A DNA stretch of 22,601 nt, from positions 1-22,601 of the forward strand of contig USFO01000014.1 in assembly GCA_900553955.1 (NCBI GenBank). Direction: 5' to 3'. Numbering within the stretch: the stretch's first letter is position 1; each line of letters starts with the position of its first letter. The notes under the pieces were generated by a model. That model did no database searches. It saw only the letters and a list, made by a program, of their open reading frames with translations, and had not been told where the DNA came from. This document shows, one piece after another, positions 13,300 to 21,258 of the stretch. The position numbers and the translations under genes were made by a program. The DNA is from an uncultured Oscillospiraceae bacterium (GTDB taxonomy: Bacteria; Bacillota; Clostridia; Oscillospirales; Ruminococcaceae).

Positions 13300-16158
13300 A
13301 TGAAAAGCTATCTTTCCTCCGTGCTCAAATCCGTGCTCACGGTACTCATCACCGTGCTCATGCTCGCCGGGTGCGAAAAAGCGCCCGAAGAGCAGCAAAC
13401 CATAGAGGATTTTCTTGCTTCTGACGAAGCGGCGCAACAGGTGAAGTTCATCGCTTCCATTGTCTGCAATCAAACCGCCGACGGCTTTAACGGTATAGTC
13501 GGTTCCGACACCCTTTGGGACTTCGTTTTCAGCGACATTGACAACATTCGTTCCCTCGGCACCGTTCGCACGGAAGAAGGCTTCGACTACCTCTACCTGC
13601 CCCGAGCTGAGGGCGAACGCCTGCTCTATAAATACTTCGGCGTTACCGATGTTTCCACCGACTGCGATTTCTATGATGCCGAAACAGACTGTTTCGTTTT
13701 CAGCGATGCCTTCGACCGCTTTCCGTGGAACATTCACAGCGCCGAAATTTACTCTTCCGACGATAAAACCGCAACCTACAAGCTGGTTTTCTGCTACCCC
13801 GTCTGCGACGAAACGCCCTGCGAATATATGACCTCCCTGCTGACTCTGAACATTATTCCGGACGGTGACAGCTACCATCTTCAGGCGAAGTCCTGCATCG
13901 CTTCCGACATGGAATATTCCACCATCGAGGAGGCGAAGGCGGCGAGCGTTTCCGCTTCCGCCGTAACGCCCGCACTTTCCGCCGAAGAGGCAGCCGAAAT
14001 CGCACAAAAGTACCTTTGGCCGCTCCAGCCCATAAGCAGCTTGTCATTTTTTGACCCGCACTATATAGACAATTACAGCCTTGTGAGCGCCGGCGTGTGG
14101 GCGGGGCTTGATGTAAATTTCTATTCCGCGGATATGAATTCCTTCTATGGCCGCCCAAGCTCCATAAAAAAGCGCACGGACAAAACCTTTTCCGTGCAGC
14201 CCGTGAACAACGCTCTGCTTAAATATTTCGGCCTTTCCGAAGAATATCTTGCCGAAAAGCTTCGCTATCAGCTTGCCGACAGCGAAAACTACTATGCTCA
14301 GGAGCTTTCTTATGACGACGAATATGTAATTATGCCCATTTCCATGGAGCAAACCGGTGCAAAAGCTAAAATAACCTACCGCATTGTTCCCGCAGATATG
14401 AAAAAAGACGAGGATATTGTCGCGTTTTACGCGCGGCATCTTGCTGATTGGGCAACGTACAAGCACTACGTGGCGACTTTGGTTTTCGATGAAAACGGCG
14501 GCTGGAATTACGCTTCGCTGCTGCCGCTCTCTGTTGAAAACGAAGGCAGACCGCTTGAACTTGCGCAGAAATATCTGAAGAAAGAGCTTGATGAGGCCTT
14601 GTCCGAAAGCCGGAAAAGCTTTTCAAGGGTTTTCGGCGAATACGGCGTCACCGCCGCTGCGGAAAACATTTCCGTCATGGATGCGTCCATATTCACCTGC
14701 GACATCGTCCTCTCCGGCAGCGGCGGAAGCTTTGCCTTTCCTATACGCGCCGCATATGAAATTGACCTGTACGACAACAGCGTCAGAGCGTATGTCGATG
14801 ATTTATTTGCTGTACAGCCCTTCGGCGAAAGCACCCTTTGCCTTATGAACGGCAAAATTGCCGTTCTGCTCGACACCGAAACCATGACCTGCGATGATAT
14901 AAGCAAAAAAATTTCCGCCGCAGCGGGCAAAAATTTTCAAATCGTGTGCGCCGCAAAGGCGGAAAAGAATTACTACTTTATTTGTACTAACTTTTCAGAA
15001 AATAAGATTATAACCCTTGATGAAAATTTCGACAAGGCAAGCGAAACCGACGCTTATAACAATTATCTGTATAGCCTGACCAGAGCTTCCGTACTGCGCC
15101 CGAACTACAAAAGCGGCATTTCGCTGCTTGATATTTTCGGCGGAACAAAGCTTAACCTCGGAAACTATCTTTACGATGTTTCCACCGGGGACAGCTATTA
15201 TTACTACGACATTATCAGCTCCTTCGGCTATGTTCCTAAAGAGGAAGAAACCGGCGCCGCCATTGTTTACGCCGAAGTGAACGACGGCAGAAAGCCAAGC
15301 CGCTACTGCGCCGCCATATACGAAAAAGGCGAAATCGTCGAATCCTTTGACTTTGACGGCAAAGGAATCCGCACTTCCTTTGACAACGACGGCGTAAGCA
15401 TAAAATTTGACGAAAAGAAGCGTACTCTTCACGCCGTTGACCCAGAGGTTCCGGAATACACCGTTACCGCCGACTTTAACTCAAAAACCGTTACCGCAGG
15501 CTTTGACAAAATCACCGACCGCCTTTTCGAGGACTTTCTCGGCACCAGTTCAGACGGCAAATATTCTCTCTATGAAGGTGCGTACTACGGCGGCGGAGAT
15601 ATTATCTACGGTTCGATTTTCATTAAGAATAATCAGACCGGAGAATCTAAATATTTCTGCGAACGCGGCGGAATGTATGGCGGATATTCCTTCATCGGCT
15701 TCCTAAAGAACAGCGACATTTACTTTATGACCTCCCAAAGCCTAAAAATTTATAACCCCGACACCCTTGAAGTCACCTTTGACCTTACCGAAAACTTTTG
15801 GCTCGGCATTGACGAAAGCATCGACACCTGCCGCCTGCTTTACACCTTCCGACGTGACCCCGTGAACATGGATTTTATCGTGATTTACAGCGAAATGCCC
15901 TACTCCACCATGAACTGGGGCAATTATGACGATGTTCCGGCGAACTTTACCTACCGCGTCGGCTTCCTCGACAAGGACGGCAGCCTCCTCGAAAGCTATG
16001 ACACCGGCAAGCCCGTCCGCTCCACATTTTTCGGAATCGACGGCGTCGACCTTTCGCTGAAGGGCGACTCCCTGCAGCTCTATTTCTACGGCGGCAAGGG
16101 CAGCACCGATGCCAGCGGCACATTTGACCTTAAAACGCACGAGTATAAAGATGACTGA
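13300..16158 (+). CDS. Large lipoprotein of unknown function
   Basis: A 952-residue predicted lipoprotein. The first 24 residues form a signal peptide with lipobox LAGC, so lipidation should occur at C25, placing it on the outer face of the membrane. The mature chain is rich in acidic and aromatic residues and mostly beta-like. Segments such as LCLMNGKIAVLLDTETMTCD, YYFICTNFSENKIITLDENF and IYFMTSQSLKIYNPDTLEV look like blades of a beta-propeller or similar sensor fold, but no named domain was recognised. The ATG at 13300 is preferred; the GTG at 13291 lies only 2 nt after AAGGA. The gene is monocistronic, and no terminator was found downstream. It is bracketed by 22-nt direct repeats, and its signal-peptide region carries three GTGCTCA words (a fourth lies just before the ATG). 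Confidence 0.8.
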   Translation: MKSYLSSVLKSVLTVLITVLMLAGCEKAPEEQQTIEDFLASDEAAQQVKFIASIVCNQTADGFNGIVGSDTLWDFVFSDIDNIRSLGTVRTEEGFDYLYLPRAEGERLLYKYFGVTDVSTDCDFYDAETDCFVFSDAFDRFPWNIHSAEIYSSDDKTATYKLVFCYPVCDETPCEYMTSLLTLNIIPDGDSYHLQAKSCIASDMEYSTIEEAKAASVSASAVTPALSAEEAAEIAQKYLWPLQPISSLSFFDPHYIDNYSLVSAGVWAGLDVNFYSADMNSFYGRPSSIKKRTDKTFSVQPVNNALLKYFGLSEEYLAEKLRYQLADSENYYAQELSYDDEYVIMPISMEQTGAKAKITYRIVPADMKKDEDIVAFYARHLADWATYKHYVATLVFDENGGWNYASLLPLSVENEGRPLELAQKYLKKELDEALSESRKSFSRVFGEYGVTAAAENISVMDASIFTCDIVLSGSGGSFAFPIRAAYEIDLYDNSVRAYVDDLFAVQPFGESTLCLMNGKIAVLLDTETMTCDDISKKISAAAGKNFQIVCAAKAEKNYYFICTNFSENKIITLDENFDKASETDAYNNYLYSLTRASVLRPNYKSGISLLDIFGGTKLNLGNYLYDVSTGDSYYYYDIISSFGYVPKEEETGAAIVYAEVNDGRKPSRYCAAIYEKGEIVESFDFDGKGIRTSFDNDGVSIKFDEKKRTLHAVDPEVPEYTVTADFNSKTVTAGFDKITDRLFEDFLGTSSDGKYSLYEGAYYGGGDIIYGSIFIKNNQTGESKYFCERGGMYGGYSFIGFLKNSDIYFMTSQSLKIYNPDTLEVTFDLTENFWLGIDESIDTCRLLYTFRRDPVNMDFIVIYSEMPYSTMNWGNYDDVPANFTYRVGFLDKDGSLLESYDTGKPVRSTFFGIDGVDLSLKGDSLQLYFYGGKGSTDASGTFDLKTHEYKDD

Positions 16159-16183
16159 GCGCGTTCTTCGCACTATTTCGCAT

Positions 16184-16205
16184 TCCGATTTCCGCATTCC
16201 GCATT
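16184..16205 (+). repeat. 22-nt direct repeat, right copy
   Basis: Identical to 13257-13278 and placed 26 nt after the lipoprotein stop codon. A further CATTCCG unit precedes it (16181-16187), so it is a slightly longer heptamer run. Confidence 0.8.
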
Positions 16206-16295
16206 ATTTTGTCCCCATTTTCCTCCCTTTCCCCGCGTTTTATTAAAAAATTTTCGGTACTCTGTAAATTTTTTGCCTCGGTATGCAAAAAACTA

Positions 16296-16324
16296 TTGCA
16301 AAAAGAAGCGAAATACATTATTAT
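16296..16324 (+). promoter_or_regulatory. Sigma-A type promoter of efp
   Basis: TTGCAA (16296-16301), a spacer of exactly 17 nt and TATTAT (16319-16324) lie about 50 nt ahead of the efp start. A strong AGGAGG ribosome binding site follows before the ATG at 16375. Confidence 0.65.
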
Positions 16325-16374
16325 TTAATGTGTAAAAAAATGCGCGTTGCGTTTTAATTCAGGAGGTTTACTTT

Positions 16375-16932
16375 ATGGTTTCTGCAGGCGATTTCAGAAA
16401 CGGCGTTACTTTCGATATGGACGGCTCCGTTTTCCAGATTATCGAGTTCCAGCACGTCAAACCCGGCAAAGGCGCTGCCTTCGTCCGCACCAAAATAAGA
16501 AACGTCATCACCGGCGCTGTTACCGAGCGTACTTTCAACCCCACCGACAAGTTCCCGACCGCTTTCGTTGAGAGAAAGGATATGACCTACAGCTACAGTG
16601 ACGGCGACCTTTATTACTTCATGGATCCCGAAACTTACGAGCTTGTTCCGATTGAGGAAAAATTCCTCGGCGACAGCTTCAAGTTCGTAAAAGAGGACAT
16701 GACCTGCCGCATACTCTCTTACAAGGGCAAGGTTTTCGGTCTTGAAGCTCCCAACTTCGTAGAGCTTGAAATCACCGCCACCGAGCCCGGCGTAAAAGGC
16801 GATACCGCTACCAACGTAACCAAGCCCGCCACCGTTGAAACCGGCGCAGAGGTTCGTGTTCCCCTCTTCATCAATGAAGGCGACCGCGTTCAGATTGATA
16901 CCAGAAGCGGCGAATATATCGGCAGAGCCTGA
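16375..16932 (+). CDS. efp: Translation elongation factor P
   Basis: A 185-residue EF-P of full length with all three beta-barrel domains. It relieves ribosome stalling at proline runs. The N-terminal KOW-like domain has QIIEFQHVKPGKGAAFVRTK (21-40), with K32 at the loop tip where other bacteria carry a modification; no modifying enzyme is in the window. The central domain contains YYFMDPETYELVP, and the end domain contains GDTATNVTKPATVETGAEVRVPLFI and closes with SGEYIGRA, all family signatures. AGGAGG lies 8 nt before the ATG. The next gene starts 58 nt later, and the two are probably co-transcribed. Confidence 0.97.
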   Translation: MVSAGDFRNGVTFDMDGSVFQIIEFQHVKPGKGAAFVRTKIRNVITGAVTERTFNPTDKFPTAFVERKDMTYSYSDGDLYYFMDPETYELVPIEEKFLGDSFKFVKEDMTCRILSYKGKVFGLEAPNFVELEITATEPGVKGDTATNVTKPATVETGAEVRVPLFINEGDRVQIDTRSGEYIGRA

Positions 16933-16990
16933 TTTTTTACAGAGTAAGCAAATACACAAATACAAACGCCTTTTGGCAAAGGAGAAAATT

Positions 16991-17401
16991 ATGACTATTT
17001 CCGAAAAAGTTGCTCATCTTAAAGGCCTTATCGAAGGAATGGAGCTTGAGGATTCCAAGAACACCAAGCTTATCAAGGCTATGACCGACATTCTTGAGGA
17101 CCTTGCCTATGACCTTGAGGACGTTCAGGATTCTCTCGCCGAGGTCGGCGAGCAGGTCGAAATGATCGACGAGGATCTCGAAGCCCTCGAAAACGATTAT
17201 TACGAGTACGACGACGATGACGAATGCTGCTGCGATGACTGCTGCTGCGACGATGACGAGTGCTACGAGGTAGAGTGCCCCGCCTGCGGCGAGAGCATCT
17301 GCGTTGACGGCTCCATTGTGGAAGAGGGCGAAATGGATTGCCCCGCCTGCGGCGAGCATCTTGAATTCGACTTCGACGAAGACGAGGAGGACGAGGAATA
17401 A
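16991..17401 (+). CDS. CD1247-type protein with acidic/cysteine linker and zinc ribbon
   Basis: A 136-residue protein. The N-terminal ~65 residues (MTISEKVAHLKGLIEGMELE) form a predicted helical hairpin typical of the CD1247 N-terminal domain found beside efp in many Clostridia. A linker of Asp runs and two CCC clusters follows (DDDDECCCDDCCCDDDEC, about residues 75-92). A zinc ribbon comes next with two CPACGE knuckles (about 96-101 and 117-122) and an acidic tail. The start ATG has AAAGGAGA 6-7 nt upstream. An open frame reaching back to 16835 runs through efp and is not used. It probably works with translation or RNA, but this rests only on the efp linkage. Confidence 0.85.
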   Translation: MTISEKVAHLKGLIEGMELEDSKNTKLIKAMTDILEDLAYDLEDVQDSLAEVGEQVEMIDEDLEALENDYYEYDDDDECCCDDCCCDDDECYEVECPACGESICVDGSIVEEGEMDCPACGEHLEFDFDEDEEDEE

Positions 17402-17426
17402 TTCCTCCCTCAAATTGAAAATTTAG

Positions 17427-17570
17427 TTTCGGGGCAGGGTGAGAATCCCTACCGGCGGTGATGCGGCCTTTGAGCCGATAAGTCCGAGAGCGTTTAACTC
17501 GCAGAACGGGTGAGAATCCCGTACCGACGGTGTCGCGGCGTTTGCCGCCAAGTCCGGATGGCGAAACTGC
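17427..17570 (+). promoter_or_regulatory. FMN riboswitch (RFN element)
   Basis: The conserved RFN blocks occur in order: TTTCGGGGCAGGGTGAGAAT near 17427-17446, CCCTACCGGCGGTGATG, AAGTCCGAGAGC, a GGGTGAGAATCCC block, GTACCGACGGT and AGTCCGGATGG. The element binds FMN and normally shuts down expression when the cofactor is plentiful. It precedes a terminator hairpin and ribU, a fitting target. Confidence 0.96.
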
Positions 17571-17581
17571 GTTAAAAACAG

Positions 17582-17620
17582 CGCTCCGTATTTGATTTTT
17601 GAATACGGAGCGTTATTTAT
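17582..17620 (+). terminator. Riboswitch expression-platform terminator
   Basis: CGCTCCGTATT (17582-17592) pairs with AATACGGAGCG (17602-17612), followed by TTATTTATTT. It lies between the RFN element and ribU, consistent with premature termination when FMN is bound. Confidence 0.85.
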
Positions 17621-17680
17621 TTGCCGTTTTGCCTCATTTTTAAGAATTCGTTCATTACAAATTAAAAAAGAGGTATTATT

Positions 17681-18229
17681 ATGAAAAACACAAACTTAAA
17701 AAAACTTGCCACCCTCGGCGTACTTGCCGCATGCTCCGTAGTTCTTATGCTTGCCGTAAGAATTCCTTTCCCGCCCGCTCCCTTCCTTGAATATGACCCC
17801 GCGGATATTCCGATACTCATAGGAACCTTCCTTTTCGGACCCGTGGCGGGCTTTGCTCTTACCGTAGTGGTCTCCCTTCTTCAGGGACTCACCGTGAGCG
17901 CGGGCAGCGGCTGGATAGGCATTGTCATGCACGTTGCCGCCACGGGCTGCTTCGCTCTCCTTGCAGGCTTTATCTACAAAAAGCACCACGACAGAAAGCA
18001 CGCATATATCGCTCTTGTCTGCGGTACTGTTGTTCAAACGGCAATTATGGCGCTTATGAACCTTTGGCTCACCCCCATCTTTATGGGAACCCCCACCGAG
18101 GTGGTTCTTCAAATGCTCGTTCCCATAATCATTCCCTTTAACCTGCTCAAAGCAGGCGTAAACGCCCTTGTTACCGCCCTTATTTACAAACGCATCCACA
18201 AAGTTCTGCAAAAGATAAATCTTCTGTAA
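17681..18229 (+). CDS. ribU: Riboflavin ECF transporter S component
   Basis: A 182-residue, highly hydrophobic protein with about six membrane segments. It is the substrate-binding S subunit of an energy-coupling-factor transporter that imports riboflavin; the shared ECF A/A'/T genes are not in the window. The motif EYDPADIPILIGTFLFGP (38-55) is typical of RibU, as is the N-terminal KKLATLGVLAACSVVLM. Control by the FMN riboswitch just upstream independently supports the substrate. The ATG follows AAAAAAGAGG with a 9-nt gap. The P-type ATPase gene starts 19 nt after the stop, so the genes probably share a transcript. Confidence 0.95.
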   Translation: MKNTNLKKLATLGVLAACSVVLMLAVRIPFPPAPFLEYDPADIPILIGTFLFGPVAGFALTVVVSLLQGLTVSAGSGWIGIVMHVAATGCFALLAGFIYKKHHDRKHAYIALVCGTVVQTAIMALMNLWLTPIFMGTPTEVVLQMLVPIIIPFNLLKAGVNALVTALIYKRIHKVLQKINLL

Positions 18230-18248
18230 AAAAGGCAGTGATATTCTT

Positions 18249-20549
18249 TTGAAAATCGACCCCCATTGGCGTTCTCTCTCAACAGAGGAGGCGCGCCGCC
18301 TTGCGGCACAGGGCAAAGCCAACATTCCGCCGAAAAACGCCTCCAAAAGCGTTTGGCAGATTTGGCTTTCCAACCTGTTCACCTTTTACAATATGCTCAA
18401 TATCGTGCTTGCGGTGCTTGTTGCCACCACGGGCAGCTATCGTAATATGCTCTTTTTGGGGATCGTCATCTGCAATTTCTTTATAGGAACAATTCAGGAG
18501 CTTCGCGCAAAGCGCACCCTTGATAAGCTCTCCGTTCTCACCGCGCCCACCGCGCGGGTTATCCGCGACGGAGCGGAAACGGTTCTGCCCTGCCGCGAGC
18601 TTGTTCTCGGCGACGTGATAATCCTCGGCGCCGGAGATCAGGTCACTGCGGACGGAACGGTTTTGGGCGGAGAAGCTTTTGTAAACGAAAGCCTGCTCAC
18701 CGGAGAAAGCGACCCCATGCCGAAATCCGCCGGAAGCAGGCTTTTTTCCGGCAGCTTTATAGTCAGCGGCGAATGTGCGGCGGTGCTCACCGCAGTGGGA
18801 GCGGACAGCTACGCCGAAAAGCTTACCGAACAGGCACGCCGCCGCCCCACGGAAAAATCCGTGCTTAAAAACACCATGATTAAGATTATAAAGGGCGTTT
18901 CCGCCTTTATAGTCCCCATGGGTATTATTACTTTTGTAAATCACTACTTCGTCCACCATGTTGGCTATGCGGATTCCATGATAAGCACCGTCGCCTCCAT
19001 GGTGGGAATGATTCCCGACGGGCTGTACCTGCTCACCAGTATGAGCTTCGCCGTGGGAGCGGTTCGCCTTGCGCAGCGGCGCACCCTCACTCAGCAGCTC
19101 TATTCCCTTGAGTCCCTTGCCCGGGCGGATGTGCTCTGCCTTGACAAAACAGGCACAATCACCACCGGCAGAATGAGGGTGAAGTCCGCAGTCTCCCTCT
19201 CCGGCGACAATATCGGAGCCATAGCTGCGGAAATTTACGCCTGCGCCCCGGCGGACAATGCCACCGCAAAGGCGATTACCGAAGCCTTTGGCAGCGCCGC
19301 CGCCGAAAAAGCCGCCACCCACGTTCTGCCCTTTTCCTCCGCATACAAATACACCGCCGTTTCCTTCGGCGATGAAGCATATATGCTCGGCGCACCGGAA
19401 TTTGTACTCGGTGACGCTTTCCCCTCGGAGCTTGCAAGGGCGGAGGAATATTCCGCCGACGGCACTCGCGTGCTCGTGCTCTGCTCCGCAAAACAAGACG
19501 GAAAATTATACAAAGCGGATAAACCGCTTGGTTTTATACTGATAGAAGATGAAATCCGCCCGGGTGCGGCGGAAACCTTTGAGTATTTCCGCAAAAACGA
19601 TGTGGAAATCAAGGTCATCAGCGGCGATAATCCCGCGGCGGTTGCCGCTATTGCAAAAAAAGCCGGCATATCCGGCGCGGAAAGCTATGTGGACGCCTCC
19701 CGCCTCTCCGATGAGGAGCTTGCCGCCGCAGCGCCCCATACCGTGGTTTTCGGGCGGGTAAGCCCGGAGCAGAAGCGGGTATTGGTTCACGCCCTGCAAG
19801 CGGCGGGGCATACCGTTGGAATGACCGGCGACGGCGTGAACGACGTGCTCGCCCTCAAGGACGCGGACTGCTCCGTTGCCATGGCAAGCGGCGCGCAGGC
19901 AGCCTGCCACGCGGCGCAGCTTGTGCTTTTGGACTCGGATTTTTCCGTTATGCCGGATGTGGTTCTGGAGGGTCGGCGGGTCATAAACAATATTCAGCGC
20001 GCCGCTTCCCTTTTCCTAATGAAGACCATGTATTCCTCGGCGCTGACGGCTCTGCTGCTGTTTGTGCCGCTGCAATATCCCTTTGCGCCCATTCACCTCA
20101 CCCTTATAGGCGCAGTCGCCTCCGGTATTCCCGGCGTGGTGCTCGCCCTTGAGCCGAACTTCAGGCGCGTATCAAAGGACTTTATGAGCAGCGTGCTCAA
20201 ACGCGCCGCCGCAGGCGCAATCACCATATTCTGCGGCGTGGTTTTCGCCATGGCGTTCGGCAAATACCTCGGCATAACGGAGGACGAAATCTCCACGGTA
20301 TGCGTAATCTTCACCGGAATTTCAAGCCTTGTTACGCTGCTGTGCTCATGCCTGCCGCTGTCGGTGCTCAAGGGCTGCCTTGTAGCAGCGTGTACCGCAA
20401 TATTCGCCGTTGGCGTGCTCATATTTGATAAGCTTTTCATGCTCGTGCCCCTCGGCACGGCGGCGCTTATTATGCTGCTTGCCATGCTGCCGTTCACGGT
20501 AATCCAATATTTCATAAGGAGTGACAGCTTACGAAAGAACAAAGTCTGA
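18249..20549 (+). CDS. P-type cation-transporting ATPase (CtpE/Exp7-like)
   Basis: A 766-residue P-type ATPase. LLTGES is at 149-154 (actuator), IPDG at 255-258 in the fourth membrane helix, and DKTGT at 299-303 with the phosphorylated D299. The hinge motif GDGVND is at 527-532. It lacks N-terminal metal-binding domains and a CPC motif, so it is not a heavy-metal pump. MVGMIPDGLYLLTSMSFAVG and the overall length resemble the CtpE/Exp7 group; CtpE of mycobacteria has been linked to calcium. Substrate here is unproven. The only plausible start is TTG at 18249, since the next Met is inside the first membrane helix; the ribosome binding site is weak. It follows ribU closely, and its 3' end overlaps the acetyltransferase gene. 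Confidence 0.88.
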   Translation: MKIDPHWRSLSTEEARRLAAQGKANIPPKNASKSVWQIWLSNLFTFYNMLNIVLAVLVATTGSYRNMLFLGIVICNFFIGTIQELRAKRTLDKLSVLTAPTARVIRDGAETVLPCRELVLGDVIILGAGDQVTADGTVLGGEAFVNESLLTGESDPMPKSAGSRLFSGSFIVSGECAAVLTAVGADSYAEKLTEQARRRPTEKSVLKNTMIKIIKGVSAFIVPMGIITFVNHYFVHHVGYADSMISTVASMVGMIPDGLYLLTSMSFAVGAVRLAQRRTLTQQLYSLESLARADVLCLDKTGTITTGRMRVKSAVSLSGDNIGAIAAEIYACAPADNATAKAITEAFGSAAAEKAATHVLPFSSAYKYTAVSFGDEAYMLGAPEFVLGDAFPSELARAEEYSADGTRVLVLCSAKQDGKLYKADKPLGFILIEDEIRPGAAETFEYFRKNDVEIKVISGDNPAAVAAIAKKAGISGAESYVDASRLSDEELAAAAPHTVVFGRVSPEQKRVLVHALQAAGHTVGMTGDGVNDVLALKDADCSVAMASGAQAACHAAQLVLLDSDFSVMPDVVLEGRRVINNIQRAASLFLMKTMYSSALTALLLFVPLQYPFAPIHLTLIGAVASGIPGVVLALEPNFRRVSKDFMSSVLKRAAAGAITIFCGVVFAMAFGKYLGITEDEISTVCVIFTGISSLVTLLCSCLPLSVLKGCLVAACTAIFAVGVLIFDKLFMLVPLGTAALIMLLAMLPFTVIQYFIRSDSLRKNKV

Positions 20550-21103
20550 CCGGCATAATCCGCATCGCAGCGCCGGAGGATGCCGCACAGCTTCTCCGCA
20601 TCTATGCGCCGTATATAGAGAACACATCCTATACCTTCGAGTACGAAGTACCTTCCGTCGAGGAATTTCGCAAGCGCGTAGAAGAAATAACCGAAACCTA
20701 TCCGTGGCTCATCTATGAAGAAAACGGCAAAATTCTCGGCTACGCCTACGGCGGACCCCTCTATTCCCGCGCCGCATACCGTTGGACTGTGGAGGATTCC
20801 GTCTATGTTCACCAAAGCGCAAAGGGGCGCGGAATAGGCTCCCTGCTTTTGGAGCGGCTGCTCGTTATCCTCGGCGAACAGGGCTTTCGCATTTGCTATT
20901 CCCTCATTGTGGAGGACAATACGCCCTCCGTGCGAATGCACGAAAAGCTTGGCTTCACCGAATGCGGCTTTGCCGCGAACACCGGCTACAAATTCGGCGC
21001 ATGGCACGGAATAATTACCATGGAAAAGCAGCTTAACGAATTTTCGGAAAATCCCTCTCCCGTAATCCCATTTCCGGAGCTTGCGCCCGCTCTTTTTAAA
21101 TAA
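20531..21103 (+). CDS. GNAT acetyltransferase, phosphinothricin-acetyltransferase-like; non-canonical start
   Basis: A GNAT-fold N-acetyltransferase of the phosphinothricin acetyltransferase (PAT/YwnH) group. IRIAAPEDAAQLLRIYAPYI, NTSYTFEYEVPSVEEF, YPWLIYEENGKILGYAYG and the acetyl-CoA loop QSAKGRGIG (95-103) are all in one frame. The group acetylates small amines such as phosphinothricin or methionine sulfoximine; the true substrate is unknown. The first in-frame ATG/GTG/TTG is the GTG at 20789, after 86 residues of conserved sequence, so a normal start would destroy the domain. AAGGAG (20516-20521) is 9 nt before ACG at 20531, taken here as start (190 residues). ACG may be a genuine rare start, or a mutated or misread ATG. 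The reading begins inside the ATPase 3' end, a 19-nt overlap. Confidence 0.7.
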   Translation, partial: TKEQSLTGIIRIAAPEDAAQLLRIYAPYIENTSYTFEYEVPSVEEFRKRVEEITETYPWLIYEENGKILGYAYGGPLYSRAAYRWTVEDSVYVHQSAKGRGIGSLLLERLLVILGEQGFRICYSLIVEDNTPSVRMHEKLGFTECGFAANTGYKFGAWHGIITMEKQLNEFSENPSPVIPFPELAPALFK

Positions 21104-21137
21104 AATTTATTTTGTGTGCAACAAAAAATAAATTTTA
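21101..21137. terminator. AT-rich terminator after the acetyltransferase gene
   Basis: TAAAATTTATTTT pairs with AAAATAAATTTTA around a GTGTGCAACA-type loop, starting at the acetyltransferase stop codon. It has no GC clamp, so efficiency is uncertain. Confidence 0.5.
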
Positions 21138-21171
21138 TCGCACTTATTTAATGTAAATTATATATATGGGC

Positions 21172-21200
21172 TTGTTTTTCCTGCGATTTAATGGTATTAT
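21172..21200 (+). promoter_or_regulatory. Promoter of the sortase gene
   Basis: TTGTTT (21172-21177), a 17-nt spacer and TATTAT (21195-21200) lie about 58 nt ahead of the sortase start in AT-rich DNA. Only the last part of the -35 box departs from consensus. Confidence 0.55.
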
Positions 21201-21258
21201 TTAGTTGTGTGAATTTACCCTTCGCAAACCCGCTTAAAAATTCTGAAAGGATTTTGTG

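Noticed and set aside
16835..16990. N-terminal extension of the CD1247-like protein
   Set aside because: It would overlap the end of efp and encode unrelated sequence; the ATG at 16991 has its own ribosome binding site.
20521..20718. GTG-started frame at the beginning of the acetyltransferase region
   Set aside because: Its peptide shows no GNAT similarity, and the ribosome binding site touches the GTG, leaving no spacing.
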